NCBI RefSeq assembly: GCF_002443255.2
Contig: NW_019211455.1
Location: forward strand, 54,512,338-54,576,337
DNA: 64,000 nt
Source: Varroa destructor
Lineage: Eukaryota > Arthropoda > Arachnida > Mesostigmata > Varroidae
Reading direction: 5' to 3'
In this document: piece after piece, positions 26,234 to 40,400 of the stretch
How positions within the stretch are numbered: the stretch's first letter is position 1
Layout: each line of letters begins with the position of its first letter
Translations under genes and position numbers: made by a program
Notes under the pieces: generated by a model
Database searches by the model: none
What the model saw: the letters and a program-made list of their open reading frames with translations, nothing else
What the model was told of the DNA's origin: nothing

Positions 26234-28815
26234 GACAATAGCGACTATTAAATCGATACCCTATAATTTAAAGCCATTTATTTATGTTGTCCTAAACTTG
26301 GTCAGCTCGTACAGCATAAGTCTGGTGTACATAATGGGCGTTATTAGTTGAAATAGTCATAGGATGCTTATAAAGCCAGGCTTCGAAACAGGTATTGGAG
26401 AATCTGTCATAAAGAATAATAGAGATAGTTGCCAGATCCTTTGACCACCAAACAAGTGCTATTCCTTCGATAGAAAAAATTAATTTTTAATTGCTCAGAG
26501 GTCGCCAAGCTACATCGTGTCCTCAACATGAACCAGTTCCTTTCAGCTGTGAAAAAAAAAGGACACCGGAAAGGATAACCATACGCCAGTTGTCGCTGTC
26601 ATCCCTGATACGCTGAGCTGGCTCGACGGAATGTACCACTGTGTCAAGTAAGTCGCGCTCGTGTGCTCAGAATTTTCCATGTATGAAGGAACCAGAAAAT
26701 GTGCATCCATGTTGGGTGGCATATAGGCACTTTCTTTCTTTTTCAGTCTAGCCATGTGTAAAACCCACGTCTAATCATGAACGAGAGAGAAGTTACTACA
26801 GGGAACGTGCTTTATTCGTATAAAAAAAAGCGCTAGGAAGCGGTCGTGGGGCCCGGGAGGGCAGGCGACTGGATGTCCGTTGTCGAAACTGATTATTTAA
26901 CAGCTGAGCTAAATAGGAATGGAATACTATCTTCTGCACTCTGTCTAGGTTGCCTCTTTTCGATTGTCCTGCTGGACGAAAAGGTGACTCGGGATAACGT
27001 CGAGTTTGAGTTGATAATCCTTGCAGTTGTGCAGTCCAGCCGCGACGCGAACCGACCCCCGCATACATGTGGGAAAGAAGACTTTGGAACCACTGGACAG
27101 CAAACAGTAATATTGTGCAATAATTTTGCTGCAAGTTGAACTTTAATTGTGCTCCACTTTTGTAACTTAACTTAGCAAGTTATAGCGTGGAGTTTTATGC
27201 TGAATAAACGCAGGTTAAATTTAAACGCGCCTGAGATATTCATTGTCTAAGTTTAAGCATTTCTATATTTCTAGTTGTAGTAACCTAACACAGTGTAACT
27301 CTTGTTTCGATTTAGTAAATAGAGTAGATGTTTCAAGTTTTAGTTCCGATACTGCCGTTATCGTTGTCGTTAAAAATGAAATTACGTTACAGAGGAAACA
27401 GGAGGCAAACGCTTAAAGGAAACCAGACGTAGGCAGACGATCGGTACCGTGGTCCGAGACTATATCAATATCGTATATGCTAGTTATCTGAAAAGGGAAC
27501 CATTAGTAGAATGATGATCTTAAGTGCTTCGATTTTTATATACGCTACTTAACCCGTTATCCTCAGACGGGCGACTCCTGCCAGCACAAAATGGAATGCG
27601 TCTATGACCGACTTTGAAATATAGGCCCTCAAGTTTGGTAGTCAAAATACCTTACCACTCCATTGTCCCTGGGACGCGAGTCGTAGTTTTTTTTACATAA
27701 TAACTTCCTTTATTTGTACAAATTGTATAGTGCTTGTATGTGGTTTCTCATATGCGCACCTTGTGACGTCTAGTGTACACTTAGAATTTCCAATAAGCAT
27801 TAAGGGACCCTAGGAGAATTTTATCTTAACAACTAATTGATAACGTATAGGTAATCATAATTAGATAGAGATTTTATGTAAATCGTTGTAAGCGTCAACC
27901 TACTGACCTCGCCCAATATTATGCATAGGTACTGCAATATATATTCATTGTATGTAGCTAGTGTGTTTGTTTTTTTGCATAAGTCTTTGTAGTCACACGA
28001 ATTTGACAGAGATTCCAACGCTCGGATGTCCTTTTAGGCCAAACGATTGTCCAGGCTCTGTGACTCCAACAAGGTTAACCCCCGCTGTAATCATCACACT
28101 CTATCTAATTCTGACCTCTTTTAGCCTGAGTATCCAATCTGTCAGAGCTTTTGTGGCTAACAGACAGACCGTCTCTATGAGTTCTGTACGAACCAGTCAC
28201 TATCTGACGACTTTATCTTGCTATAGTGAAAGCAGGAGGTCATAATGTGCGGATGCACCGACATCAGTGAACCGCTATAGGAAAGCGGATGAACGAGACC
28301 TACTGGCACTAGTCAGCAGAGGCACCCGATAAGAGATGGGAAATTCTGGCCGACCGTTTCGCCAAAAGCAGGGAGAAAGGTAGCAACAGTGGCAAAGGTC
28401 CCGCGAGGAAAAATGATGTCCTGAAAACCTGACGACCAGTCATACAGTGAGGCAGCGCATATAAGGTAAGCTGAAGAAAAACTCCATTCAGCCAAGTGGT
28501 GGTTATGGTTAGCCAAAGCTTCGTCAAATCAGGTTGAGATAGAGGAGAAGATGGAGCTGTATGATTGCTCCGTGTCCTAACTGGGACGGAATGACAGCCA
28601 GAGCAACCGCAGAGGCCAAGCTTGAACCGGACGGAACTCGTTTAAATTCAAGATACGTAGTAGAAGCAGCTTAATGAACAGTTGGAAGCGGCAAACCGCC
28701 GTTTTGTGCACCCGTTGGGGTAATGATAGTACGCGGAGAAAAGGGGTGAGGCTAAGCGAAATCCGATTCAACCTTAATGCACAGTTATATTGCAGCTTTA
28801 TGTGCTGGAAAAGTT

Positions 28816-28827
28816 AAAAAAAAAAAA
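28816..28827 (+). repeat. A12 run in GC-richer flank
   Basis: Twelve A within a stretch (about 28250-29050) that is richer in G and C than its surroundings. The same flanking bases, GTT before and GCT after, occur at the A13 run 37416-37428, which may be chance. Confidence 0.6.
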
Positions 28828-31800
28828 GCTGCTTAGGTAGACAGACGATGGCGACGAAGGAGTAAAAAAGGCACTGAACGCCGGCGGGTAAGTACGCGAC
28901 AATTATTCCTATCACAATGGATTAGTTCGTCAATGGCTCCATTGATGTTTGTGCACGGTGCCATGACGGACTCAAACATACGAGCATAACCCAAGAGATA
29001 TTGTGTGGAATACTAAAGTTGGGCGGTTGGCTCGTACGACCTATGTGAAAGTTTGGCACATACGATGAATTGCAAAGGAAATTAGAATCACTATGATGAG
29101 AAGAGCCAAATATTGGTAAGGCTATTAAGCCCTACGTAAGAATAAGTGAAGCATAAATAAAGTTCTTCAAGCTGTAAACGAATAAATAACACTTTATGAA
29201 TACCGGAATGAAGAGGAAAATACAAATTTCTGGTAGGTGTTATTCTATCCTATAATAATAAAGATACTAATTATTGCTCTTCAATAATGTGGACGAATAG
29301 CTGGCTTGGATGGACACATCTAACTAATCTTCAACAATGTAAAATTAACATGAAAACAACTCAATGGAGGTAGTAATGTATTTCTGTGAAACGAATATTG
29401 GTATATAAAAACACTTTCTCGTAGACAATCATAGTTTGTTAACGACGGTGTGCCAATGGTAGTATCAATGCAATTTGTCATTGTAAGACCCTTCTAATCT
29501 CTATATCCATCACAAGTGGTTTAAAATTATCGCGTCAAAAATATCGTTTCTCGATGTGAAGAATTCAAAATTTTTTTGTGGCTCTAGTATTTTATTTATG
29601 TATGCCATTATGAAGCACCGTTGGGGCCCCATGGTGTTTGGTGCTTCGTAACAGCGATTTACCGTTCAGAGATTAATTATCAGTTTGTTTACTACCTTGG
29701 GTAAAATACTATATATAGTTACCCGTTTTTCCCATGTGAATTATGAGAAGCCATACTTCATAACTATTTAAAAATGTCTCCCTGGCAAGCTTGCATACCT
29801 TCAGAACGGAGAAAAATTAGCTTTAACTAACAACGAACCGCAATGGAAGCATAGCAGTTACTTCCTAATGTGATGTTATATGCGGGATTGGCCTCGTAAA
29901 GCCTCATGGGGTAAAGTGATGTCAACAGCTAAACTAGCTAGCGAGACGGTGATCTTTGCGTGTTTCGAACGATGCGCAAATTCAAAATACAACCTTTGCT
30001 TATAATACAAACTTACTAAGCCGTATGAAAACCTTTCCCATTTCTCTATTACACAATATTATTTAAATCGACATATCCGCGAGCACTTTAAAGAGCTCGC
30101 CAGCTTACGAATCGCCGGAAATTTCCCAGTTGTGTCAGTAGTTTTTAGATATGGCCAACGTCCCGCGTACAAAACTATTGAAAATTATCTCATTTTTTTT
30201 TAAAATAGCTCACTACTAAAAAAATATTTCAATACAATTATTCCGCCAAATCGGCTAGGGAATGCTCCTTAGCAGGCATTGAACGCCTGTCATGAAGGCA
30301 AACAGGCAATTCAGGCTTCAATATGAAATGTTCGTTATTTGAGAAACGACTTAACTGTCTCATGGTTTCCATCATACGTTTAGATAAAGAAACATCTTTA
30401 TTTACTCTCTTTACCAGCACCTCCCACATTGTCACCCATGATTGATTCTGCAGGTGGCCAACCGCATTGCCGGTAATTTCAGTTCTAACAAAGTATAATA
30501 ATATATGTTCAAATAAAGGGAATACAACTCAAGCAAGCCTTTCTCACAGCAATAGCAAACACGAATTATTTTTTCAGTTTAATTTAGTATCATTATTATA
30601 TCCGACAGACCGTGCTAATCGGCAAGCCATCAGTCGCCTGAAATGCAACGAAGCGTTGTCTTCATTTACAGTGCCGCTACTGGCAGTCTGTGCTGAATAG
30701 TGACAGAGACTCTCTGACTGAAAAGTGACAGATCTAGCGAATAAGCGGACCTTCTTATCGTTTTCCACCTGTCGCCAACAAGAAAAATTAAGAGAAGCTC
30801 TTATCTCGAAAACGTACGTATATTTGCATACGGCTGAGATCGTATTTGATACAGAGCATGCCTGCTCCTGTAGTGCGTTTGTGGTGAGTAAACAGGTTTC
30901 ATGTGTGTGTGTCTTTGTGCAGTATTTACTTAGTGGGGCCAGAGAGTAAACTTTTATTCAGGGCATTCTGCGAAACCTGCAAGGTACGGAATTGATGATG
31001 GCCGACTTGGCAAGCTATAGAAATGAAGCAACGCTTTGAAGTTTAGGTGAGGGAATACAAGTTAGAATAGGGCGTATGCTGACGTTTATAGGACAGTGAA
31101 ATATGTCACACGCGGTCTCAAGAGGCCTGCAATGGCTCTCCGATCGGTTGAGGTTCTTACTAGCGCCGTAAGCCTTTTTCAGATGTTCGCCTGTGATAAA
31201 AATGGACCCACACTGTCTTCTTGTGGTATAACCCATCGCGATGCTTGGTGCGGAACAGAATCATGCTTTCGGCTGTATTTGTGGAATGGGAGGTAGCAGC
31301 CAATTTGTGGAGGTGTAGTAAAAGGCACAAAGAATATTTTTTTTTTTTGAGACAATAGGTCGTAATGGAAAAGTGAGGTAAAGATATAGCAGAGGAAAGG
31401 TTGCAAGACATGTGGGACATCTTAACATAGAGAAAAACACTCTCAGGGGTTTCGATGAAAGAAAAAGCTCGGTTATCTGGTCCTAGATGGTTCGCGGGAC
31501 GAGATCTTTGCCCAGTAAGTGTTCGTGGGGCTCTACCAAATGGTTCTACATTGATGCTGGCTGTACTCAGTGATCCCACAACTGAAACACACTTGACAAT
31601 TGATGCCCCTAGAGGTTTTTTCATTCCGTTTCATGGGGAACCATATGTTGAGCGGTGATCCGTATTGTCTTTACGTCCTGGAGATAACTGCTTAGCCACT
31701 GTAAATGCCAATGCGCCTTTGGATTTCTTCGCTGTTGCAAATAGGCCACATTGCTACAGAGAATAAGACTGAGAATGCTAACTGGACGCAATAATGAAAA

Positions 31801-33671
31801 AAGATTTTTCTATACCTCCAACCTGGTTTTGCCAACCAGTATTCTATGGCGACTGTTAGACAGTCATAAAGTTGACAATGTCGAGCGTCGCATGAAGCTG
31901 ATTGAGGCAATCAACACTTATTTTTACCTCGAGGTAAATTAGGTTAAATGATGACTATACTCATTGGACGTCGTTGTTTAGGGTTACGATACTCCTAAGA
32001 AGCGAAAAAGATTCGAAAAGAACACCCTGGTCTTTTTCGCACTTGTTATCCTGATAACTAGACACATGTCGTCACTGTGTGCTTGCCGCTTGTTGTCGCT
32101 CTTGCAAATAGTTACAGTCGTTCTGTGCTTAGGGGCCGACGTATAGGATTAATAACCGACTAGCGAGCAGAAAAAAAATCGCCGAATGAACGTATTATTG
32201 TTTACATATAGAACAACGATATAAGAAAAAAATAAATAAATCGATCACATAGGGTGAGGGGAGGGGAGGCGAGGCTAATTACAAGCGGGGGTATCTAATA
32301 GCAAGTTATTTTTTTACTACAGCATTGTACTGTAATAAATAAATATGAGTTAGTCTACTCATCTACGGTTAATAAAGGTCATAGGTTTTAGCTAAACAGT
32401 AGATAGGAGCCACGCAATGCGATACTATATTGATGTCCAATGAGACTTGCTATTTTGGTAGTAATAATGAACCGCACGAACCCTATTTAAAAGTTAATAT
32501 TAGACAATATTTAAACATTTTATACGGCGTTAATGTTTCGATGCCTTAGCTAGCATTTAGGTATCAACCGATACAATGATACGAAAACGTACGAGAAAAC
32601 TAACTGATTGTTTAATGCAAGGGGCATCATGCCACTTCCAATCCCACATCTATTTGAATACGGCCAGTTAACCGCGACATTCATTTAGCACGTGCCATAG
32701 ATTAAGAGCAGACAAACAAGTATGATGAAAGGAAGTTATCCATACACGTTTCTTGAAACAGAGCGATACAAGCCATACTAGAGAGTCGCGCCGGGTTTTG
32801 ACGCGGCCCATATTTCTTTGCGGGTGCAGTGTTGCGCAGGACCAACGAGTTTTGCATAGCCCCATTACTAGATACATTTGAAGTTCTAAAACGACCAAGT
32901 CTCAAATAGTTACAATGTAATCCATTCTTCCAAAGCATAGTTTGCTACCTTGAATCAATGTTCTTTTTGCTGTAAATAATAGTATGCATATTGTTTTCCG
33001 TATTAAAAACATCAACTTCGAATAAAAGAGAAACAAGTTGTTGCTTTGGTTAAATAACTTTAGTAGCTTAACGTTGTGTTTAACGTTCTGCCATCAAGGT
33101 GAGAAAAATAGTTCCGTATTGAAAATTTCGTTAAACGTTAACCGAAACAATGCTGAATATTGTGTATAGTGCCCATTTAGAAGATACACATGTGAAATTC
33201 AAGGGAAATACTTAAAGACTATAGCGCTTAACACATTTTCACATATACAAACACATTTAACTAACCTTAAAGATTTTATCCTCAAGCGAGACAGGCTATC
33301 CCTTGCTTAAAATTCTATCGCAGGTTAATGAACCTGTATTTTTTTTGTGTGAGGAACATGTATTCTCCTTCAGTTTACAGATAAGTATAAAAATAAAAAT
33401 TCTAGCAATTAAATAGTTATAGGAAAAGGAGTCGAATTGCTGATATAAGATCACAGTTAGCCTCATCGACCCACTCGTCACGATTAAAAAATCCTACATT
33501 ACTTATAGACTACTTAGCACTTGTTCACCTTTTGTCCTGTCAAAAATTAAACCTTGAAAACGATAAAGACCGCGATACAGAAATCTATGTTGACACTATG
33601 GCGTCACACAGCAGCAAAAGGATAGGCACGGGCTGCAGTTTGAGCGGTTGAATTAGAATTCGTTACAACCC

Positions 33672-34256
33672 CCGCCGAGATACCTGGAGGGTATTCAGTT
33701 CACCGTCTCCGTGTAGCGTTTGTACGTTTCAGGTGCTTCGCTTAATCCGGACCTCGATTTCAGCGAAACAATCTTCGTTGGGCTTCATCGTACCTGTGCT
33801 GATTTGGGTAGGCAACCAGACCCCTGCTTGAAAAACTTATCAACCTGAGGTTTCATGGCAACGTCAAGCAAGGCCCTCCTAATCCTCTTACGGCTGCTGC
33901 TGTTGTCGTCGGAGACGTCGAAAGACGGACCTCTAATAAGCGAGCTAATTAGGCACGCTTGAAAAGAGTGACCTAATCCATTATACCGCAAATTTTGGCA
34001 TAGAGAAAATACACTTGGCATCATTGATGGATAGCATGGCCGAGGAAGACAAGCACACTTTGAGAGAGGTGTTAAATTTGATTATTTGAACCCGTTTCCA
34101 GCTGAATGTGCAAAAAAAGTTCAAAGAGAAATTTGGGAAGTTTGACACGGCTCGCGACTATGTTCAGCGATACGGCAATATTTTGAAGAAGAAGTAGTCA
34201 GAGGTCTAACTTGACTCTACTTTTAAACTACTTGGAGTGTTGTCACTTATAATAAA
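33672..34256 (+). pseudogene. Unidentified decayed coding sequence, possible 3' end of a gene copy
   Basis: This stretch reads like protein in pieces. From 33717 to 33845 a 43-codon segment contains SLNPDLDFSETIFVGLHRT and DLGRQPDP. It is bounded by in-frame stops TAG 33714 and TGA 33846. After a frame change, a second piece (about 33966-34197) contains EKIHLASLMDSMAEEDK, then TGA at 34087, then RFQLNVQKKFKEKFGKFDTA and RDYVQRYGNILKKK, ending in TAG 34195-34197. An AATAAA follows at 34251-34256. The Lys-rich amphipathic end, the stop and the poly(A) signal in order suggest a real gene's 3' end. The internal stops and frame change suggest decay, or introns I cannot place; a TTTCAG at 33727-33732 could be an acceptor. 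I do not recognise the family. No poly(A) tail is visible, so a processed origin is not shown. Confidence 0.35.
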
Positions 34257-34404
34257 GAAATTCTATTTTCATTATATATTTAGGATCAACACCTCCTTTT
34301 CCAGTAAGTTTAAGATGATATTTTCCAACTTTCAATTAAAAGAGAAAAAAGCAAAATAAATAAGTTTCTCTATATAAATAAACTCTATATAACAAATATC
34401 TATC

Positions 34405-34407
<3 letters not shown>

Positions 34408-34444
<37 letters not shown>
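34408..34444 (+). repeat. (TA)n microsatellite, 37 nt
   Basis: One of the longest uninterrupted dinucleotide runs in the window. It lies 150 nt past the end of the coding relic at 33672-34256. Confidence 0.9.
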
Positions 34445-34448
<4 letters not shown>

Positions 34449-36137
34449 AAACGTCCTAAAGAGTCGCCTATTTTCTAGGAGAGCATTCCATAAATCAACC
34501 GTATCAGTAGGTCGACCGTTGTTCACGGTGAGTTTTCTGAGTTAGCGTCTGTTGCAGGTGCTAAATACCTATTAGGTCGTTAAATACAGTTTTCTTAGCT
34601 GAAACTGAATAACGTTGTTACGCAAGAAGCATTTGTCGTGTTATTGGCGTTCACTTCCCTAGAAATTATCGAGCCCGATGGGCCCGGCGTTAATGTCCGT
34701 GTGTCTTTTTCTTAGCCGATCAAAGAAAATAGGAAGCGTGCGTTTGCTCCATTGATTTGACGCGTCGCCAATGAGTTCAAACGAAGAAACTCAAAGGGTA
34801 TGTAACGAAAAGGTAAAGCGATAAAAACAACTAAAGCAACGGCACAATTTTAAATACAGTGTCCTAATGCTACCGGTCGCTGCCTAACGCCCCGAACAGA
34901 CTTTTTGGGCGTGTCTTTACAAGCTAACACACAATTACGACGGAATAATTGAAAAGTAGATACACACACACGTCGGCCGTACACTGTCTAACCACTTCGT
35001 AAATAAAGTTATATCTCGAGGCTGCCAAAAATATTTTATGAGCTATTGGCAGTTTGAATTCTGCGCGTAGATGTATGTACTTGTAAATATTCATCGTTTA
35101 CGTTACTTAGAGGTGGGCAAACACAGGGCACTGGAGGATCTTTTGTGCTTTAAGCATTCCGCTGCTGTATTTAGTTTTAAACTTTCAATTATGCTTGGCT
35201 ACACAGTAAATCTGTAATAGCCAATTCTTCCCTTCCTGACGAAAGATTTATTTAGGAGGCTATTTCTTCTATAGGCAGCTTGACATCGGCTATCATCTTG
35301 CCTATTCTTTTTTTCAATTTTCTAAATTCTTATCAAGCTTATAAATTTGAAATGATAGTAAAATAAAATACAATTAGAAATATTGGCCCTAAAAGGGTTT
35401 CCATCTTGAGAAGCCTAGCATGAACAAGTACTGCAGGTTTGTTAGACTTTCGTAATCCTTGTATCAGTGAATTGGCTTGCGTGCTGTCTTGACCCAGCAT
35501 GCTCTCCGCTAGCTTATACTATCAACGAATAGCGTTTATTATAAGCTTAGAGAAAAAGGCGGACTTTTCCGCTATTATTTGACAACTGGACATTAGATTG
35601 AATAGCTGTCCTTGTAGGCTCGTTGTTTTACATGCAGTGAGCTGTTACCAAGAGACAATGTTTGGACGATTTTGGCCGCAGTCACAATTCTGACTAGTTC
35701 CTTATATGATCATTTGTGTCTATTCCTATAAACAGAAAGGGGCCCACAACTTCTTTTCCGCAATAGTCTCACATACTGTCTGACTATGTGCGAATTTAAC
35801 ATTACCGAATGTTGTACCGTTTAACACGACCTATAAACATTGAAAAAACCATTGTGACACCTGATTCGAGCTATCGTTAGTTAGGAGTGCAGCATAGAAG
35901 TTTGGCTCGAGCACGGGCTAGAAACATATTCCTTAATTAGAATATCTAGCATATATTTCTACTCAAAGAATAGCTCGATTTGCCTCAGTTAGGCATAAAA
36001 CCCAACCAATTCCCGCATGCATTTAATTGGAAATTTTATCACGTATAATATTCTTCGCTGCTACCTAAAGTTTACTGCACCGTGCAGGTCGAAGCTCATA
36101 CTTCTATGGCTTAGAGACTCTAGCTGCGTAAGGGAGC

Positions 36138-36164
36138 TCCATCCATCCATCCATCCATCCATCC
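36138..36164 (+). repeat. (ATCC)n microsatellite
   Basis: Almost seven tandem TCCA units, ending in a CCGTC variant. Confidence 0.9.
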
Positions 36165-37415
36165 GTCTATTGAAACAGCAAAGTTCGTGACATATCGATG
36201 AGAAGACGAAAGCGCAATTGACAGACCACTTCCTAGTATGTTAAACATGCCGTAAGGTACTCTGCTTATTAGCTATTAGATCAAAGTAAAGTCCTTAGAC
36301 CTGAGTCGACCTAGACGCTATCCTAAAACAGACTAGCTGCGCAAATTATCCTTAAGGATATTCGGATATTACGTCGTTTCACTTTATTATATGTTCAGTT
36401 TCTGCTAAATAGAGTTCATTATGTGCGCACGCATTCAGCTTTGTGGATGCGTAATTTCTAATTTGTCTTAACGCTCGATTGTTTCTTAGCAAACAAATAC
36501 ATTGGTTTTGTCCCTACATTCTATGTACGTTTTAACTAAATGCTAGTAATAGCCCTTACTTTAGCTGGACAAAGAAGCCGTCCTTTAGAACGAACGAAGG
36601 TCAAACATCGATTTTTCGGAGCCCAGCATTAGGGCAAAGAGTGGTCCCCTTCCACGAATTGATATGCAGAACATATTTATTTATAGCTAGAGTTTTATGT
36701 GCTTCGATCTATAGCACAGTAACAATACGCCTCAAAGACACACGCGGATTTCCGTCATCGGAACGAATAAGAGCTCAAAGTTGTGGTGATTTAAAAAGCG
36801 TCCTACATGTACATCTAGGTAAAAACTTGTCGCTTTTGTTAGTCTTCATTGTAAAAGTGTTTTTTCATATATGACACAATTTTATTCAGCATTCGTTTGT
36901 GTATGTCTTGCTAGGGAGGATCCGAACATAGCTACGACGTTTTATTACTACTGTTATTATTATCATCATATATCGCCAAAAAATGACAGAAGGTAAACAC
37001 ACAGACTTGAATCGTCTAATGAAGTTCATTACGCATGGAGGAAAAACACTCGAAGCCCTCTATGAAGAACTCAACTCTTGACAGGCCTCAGCATGTCATG
37101 CACATTGTTACCGGAAAAGCGTAAACCACTGGTATGATTGATGTTATTACTATATACTGGCAGCTATGGCAGTAGCAATTCTTATGCTTTCCATAGGCTA
37201 GAAGGAAAGCATTGTCATGTAACGAAACCAAGCAATGCATTTAGAGCTTCGTGTCCGAGTCACGGTAGTAGTCAAATTGGACAGGGTTTAGCGAACTACG
37301 CAATAGATATTGTATACTTATAGGCCATTTATAAACTAGTTACCACAAGCTAGATTAGTATTTTGCTTATTTTGTTATATTATATACAGTAATAAAAATA
37401 CGTTGCCAGCAGGTT

Positions 37416-37428
37416 AAAAAAAAAAAAA
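37416..37428 (+). repeat. A13 run
   Basis: Thirteen A followed by GCTCTTTCCTCC. No element body is recognised upstream. Confidence 0.7.
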
Positions 37429-40400
37429 GCTCTTTCCTCCTCCACAGAAAATGGCATGCATTTTTTTTATACTTTTCTAACAAAACCTCATGACATTCTA
37501 TTCAATGAAATTGTCGTCCAATCGGTCTCCATTTGGGTTTCAATATGCTCAGCTTTCGTCTTATCATCAACGGTTTCTTTATTGCTAATCAGTAGACCCA
37601 CATATACCGGGAACGAGAGTTGCTATGTTTGACAGGCGAATTTATCTAAAATGTTGGTAAATCTAGATACTTGCAGAACTCTATAAAAAGTTTTTATATA
37701 TCTACCTGAAATATTTATTTATCCAGTCGATATTTAATCGAACAGTCTTTTTGTCTATTTGATTATACGCATAGATAGACATTCGGGACATTACCAGTGA
37801 CCTTTGATAGAGGGATTCGGCCAGTTGATTCCAAGTCATCCTGATTTGCAACCTACGCACTAGATGGCCCCTCCAGCTTTGCCCTTTCAACCTGTTCCTA
37901 TAGGTGTTATGAGAAAGCTATAGGATGTTACAAAATTTCGAAAATCCCCAGGCAAAGTTGTAGTCGTCCAAAGTAGTTGATTCGCTGTTGACCAAGTGGA
38001 GCCACCGTTTGATGGGTCAGAAAGTTAGCGACCCTAACTGCTCTCTTAATTTGTTTCAACTAATGGCTTCTATTCGGTGCTGTTGGAGCAATTACAAGCT
38101 CATTTCGTCAATAGCTATCATTGCTTGCATAATAGAACGACGATTGCGTAAGCTAGAGATGGCATTATTTACAGGGGGTTCATCATCTGGACAAAGCAAA
38201 CAAGATTAATCAAATTTTAATAGTTTAATTCTTCTGTAAATTTTCTAGACGGAATCATTATTATTTCCATAGAAAAGTGTGCCTCTTGTTGTACCAACGT
38301 CTCAATAGTATTAGATCTATAGAGGTCAACTAACTGTCGTCTACCGCTATAACTTAACGTGGACAAGCTTCTAAATCGCCCATTATTTCCGTTTGGTTCA
38401 AACGCTTCGATAACCGGTACACACTGCGATACACATTTGCTTTGAATAAAAACAAAAACAAAAAAAACTTTGTTTAAATATAACTCAGGTTACTGGGCTT
38501 GAATTAGATTAATCAGACATTCATTCGCATAATGTGGGGTTCTTGCGATTCACAGCACATAGCGTTTTATAAAGTAAAGAGGTAACCAGCTAGCCATCAA
38601 ACGAAGCCGTGACGATGGTACAACAAAAGTGAAGAATCTTGTCTTCCCTGTCTTTCGATGCTCGCCAGCTCATTGGATCTTAATTGAACTTTTATTTAGC
38701 TGCTACCTCGTTTGTCGATCACCAGTAAACTAGCACTTGTCTCGCAGATAAACGAGACCGTAACCTGTACAAAAAAGCAATAATGACGATAGCGATAGCA
38801 AGGCGCCAAAAGAATAACGATGTCTTCTCCGGAAACGAAAAGGTTTCGAAATCCGTTTGTTGACTAGTGGTCAGAGGCAGGTTTGTTATAGGTCGAAAGT
38901 ACGGTCATGAAAATTAAAGAAGTGCTATTGGTAACCCTACGAAGACTTTTGCTTCTACACTCAGGTCAGTCCGAACTAAGCAGCTTCGCTGCGTCAATTC
39001 TCTCGGTTGTTTTGGTCGCTATTCGATTCTAAGTTTTATGCACAAATGCGCGAACTTTTCATCAGCTCTTTGGTTCCTTTCATCAACGGCAAACCCCTCG
39101 TTCACGTGTTTATCACTGTTGTATATGCAGCATTTGATTACTACCGATAATTTCAACGCTGTATGTCCGTGACAGATCTGAAGTGATCCGATTTAATGGA
39201 CTCAACATACTGCCCCTAAGTGTACTAAAACGAACGCACAATCAAGGCATAATAAATGTGTTTTTTTTTGGATTTTTTTTTCGTAATATAGATTCTACGA
39301 TATTATTTTTTCGGCTTTTACACCCATCAATGTATCAGTCATCTTTTTTTCATGCTGAAAATAATGAAAGCTAAGATCGCTTCGAGGGCTTAGAGGTCAT
39401 GTGCTTACCCGTTTAAAATTAAGGACACCTGGACTTCTCTAGGTTTATAATCGCACGTATAAATGTTTCGTTTCCCGCTAGAAAAGGCACAGCCATCGGA
39501 AGCAATGTTAAACAATGGGAAAAGACTTAATCGTAGAGCTCGAAACGATAATTCAGCTTCCCAAACCAATAAGGACGAACCTTCTTGTTTCTTATACTTA
39601 TTACCTATTCTTGAGGAAACGCTAATTAGCCACTTTAGCCAAAATAACAGATAGTTCAACTTACTTTACTTATTTTGAATAGTTGTATCCGATTTGACTA
39701 TACCTAAAACTATTCACTGATCTCGTCTTAGACTAGGCACAATGTAAATCTAGGATGTATATTTTCAAGCCCGTTGATGATGAAGCTTATGATGCAATAG
39801 TAGCGATGATCATCTCGGTAACGGGCTGATGTATGCGTTACGTGAATGGACAATCTCTGCTGTTGTTAGTATAGTTGATTAGATGGGCAGAACGAGTAAG
39901 AGCAGGAGGATGATGTCTGTTTTCATAAAATCTGAATCAACCCAAGAGTAGAAAAAAAAAAAACAGCTGAGGTACGAGTGTTACGAAGCGCGATTATGTG
40001 GCCCAGACGAAGGTACACGAAAATTGTTTTAGTACCATTTTCTACCAAAACGAAGTAGTAACTTAAGCCTTATTATTTACGGTTAATCCGCGATAGTCAT
40101 TTGCAAACTTTTTGGCCTCACGTATATTCTGACGATAGAATGTTAGACTGCGCGTGTAGGATCTATTTATATGGCTAAAGTGGTACATGCGGGCTGCCAG
40201 AACGAGGTTGGTTGAGCTTTTTTTTTGCCGAGGCAATAGATCGTTGAGAAAGCTCCCGAGGAGCTTGAGGATATTAGAATAGCTTTAAAAGAGTCGCATT
40301 CTATCAGCACGAGCATGATAGTGAATTTTTCTATTGATGAATTAAGATATTTTCGTTGTATTTAAGCTTGCCTTTATGTTAATGTTTCTAGTGAGAGTTA

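Larger units (their letters stand above)
21035..33671. other. Intergenic region, no gene recognised
   Basis: It holds only chance-length frames. The least ordinary are an 88-codon ATG frame at 26873-27139 followed by an AATAAA at 27203, a 154-codon minus-strand frame at 31160-31624, and a GC-richer stretch at about 28250-29050 that may be very old coding or repeat sequence. None has a recognisable domain. Confidence 0.55.

Noticed and set aside
26796..27139. Overlapping frames on both strands (112 and 97 codons) with an AATAAA at 27203
   Set aside because: Frames on both strands reflect a GC-richer patch with few stops. The + frame shortens to 88 codons at its first ATG (26873) and neither product resembles a family.
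28250..29050. GC-richer stretch ending in an A12 run, considered as a retrotransposon relic
   Set aside because: Translation in the three + frames gave no reverse transcriptase, integrase or transposase motif, and I saw no terminal repeats.
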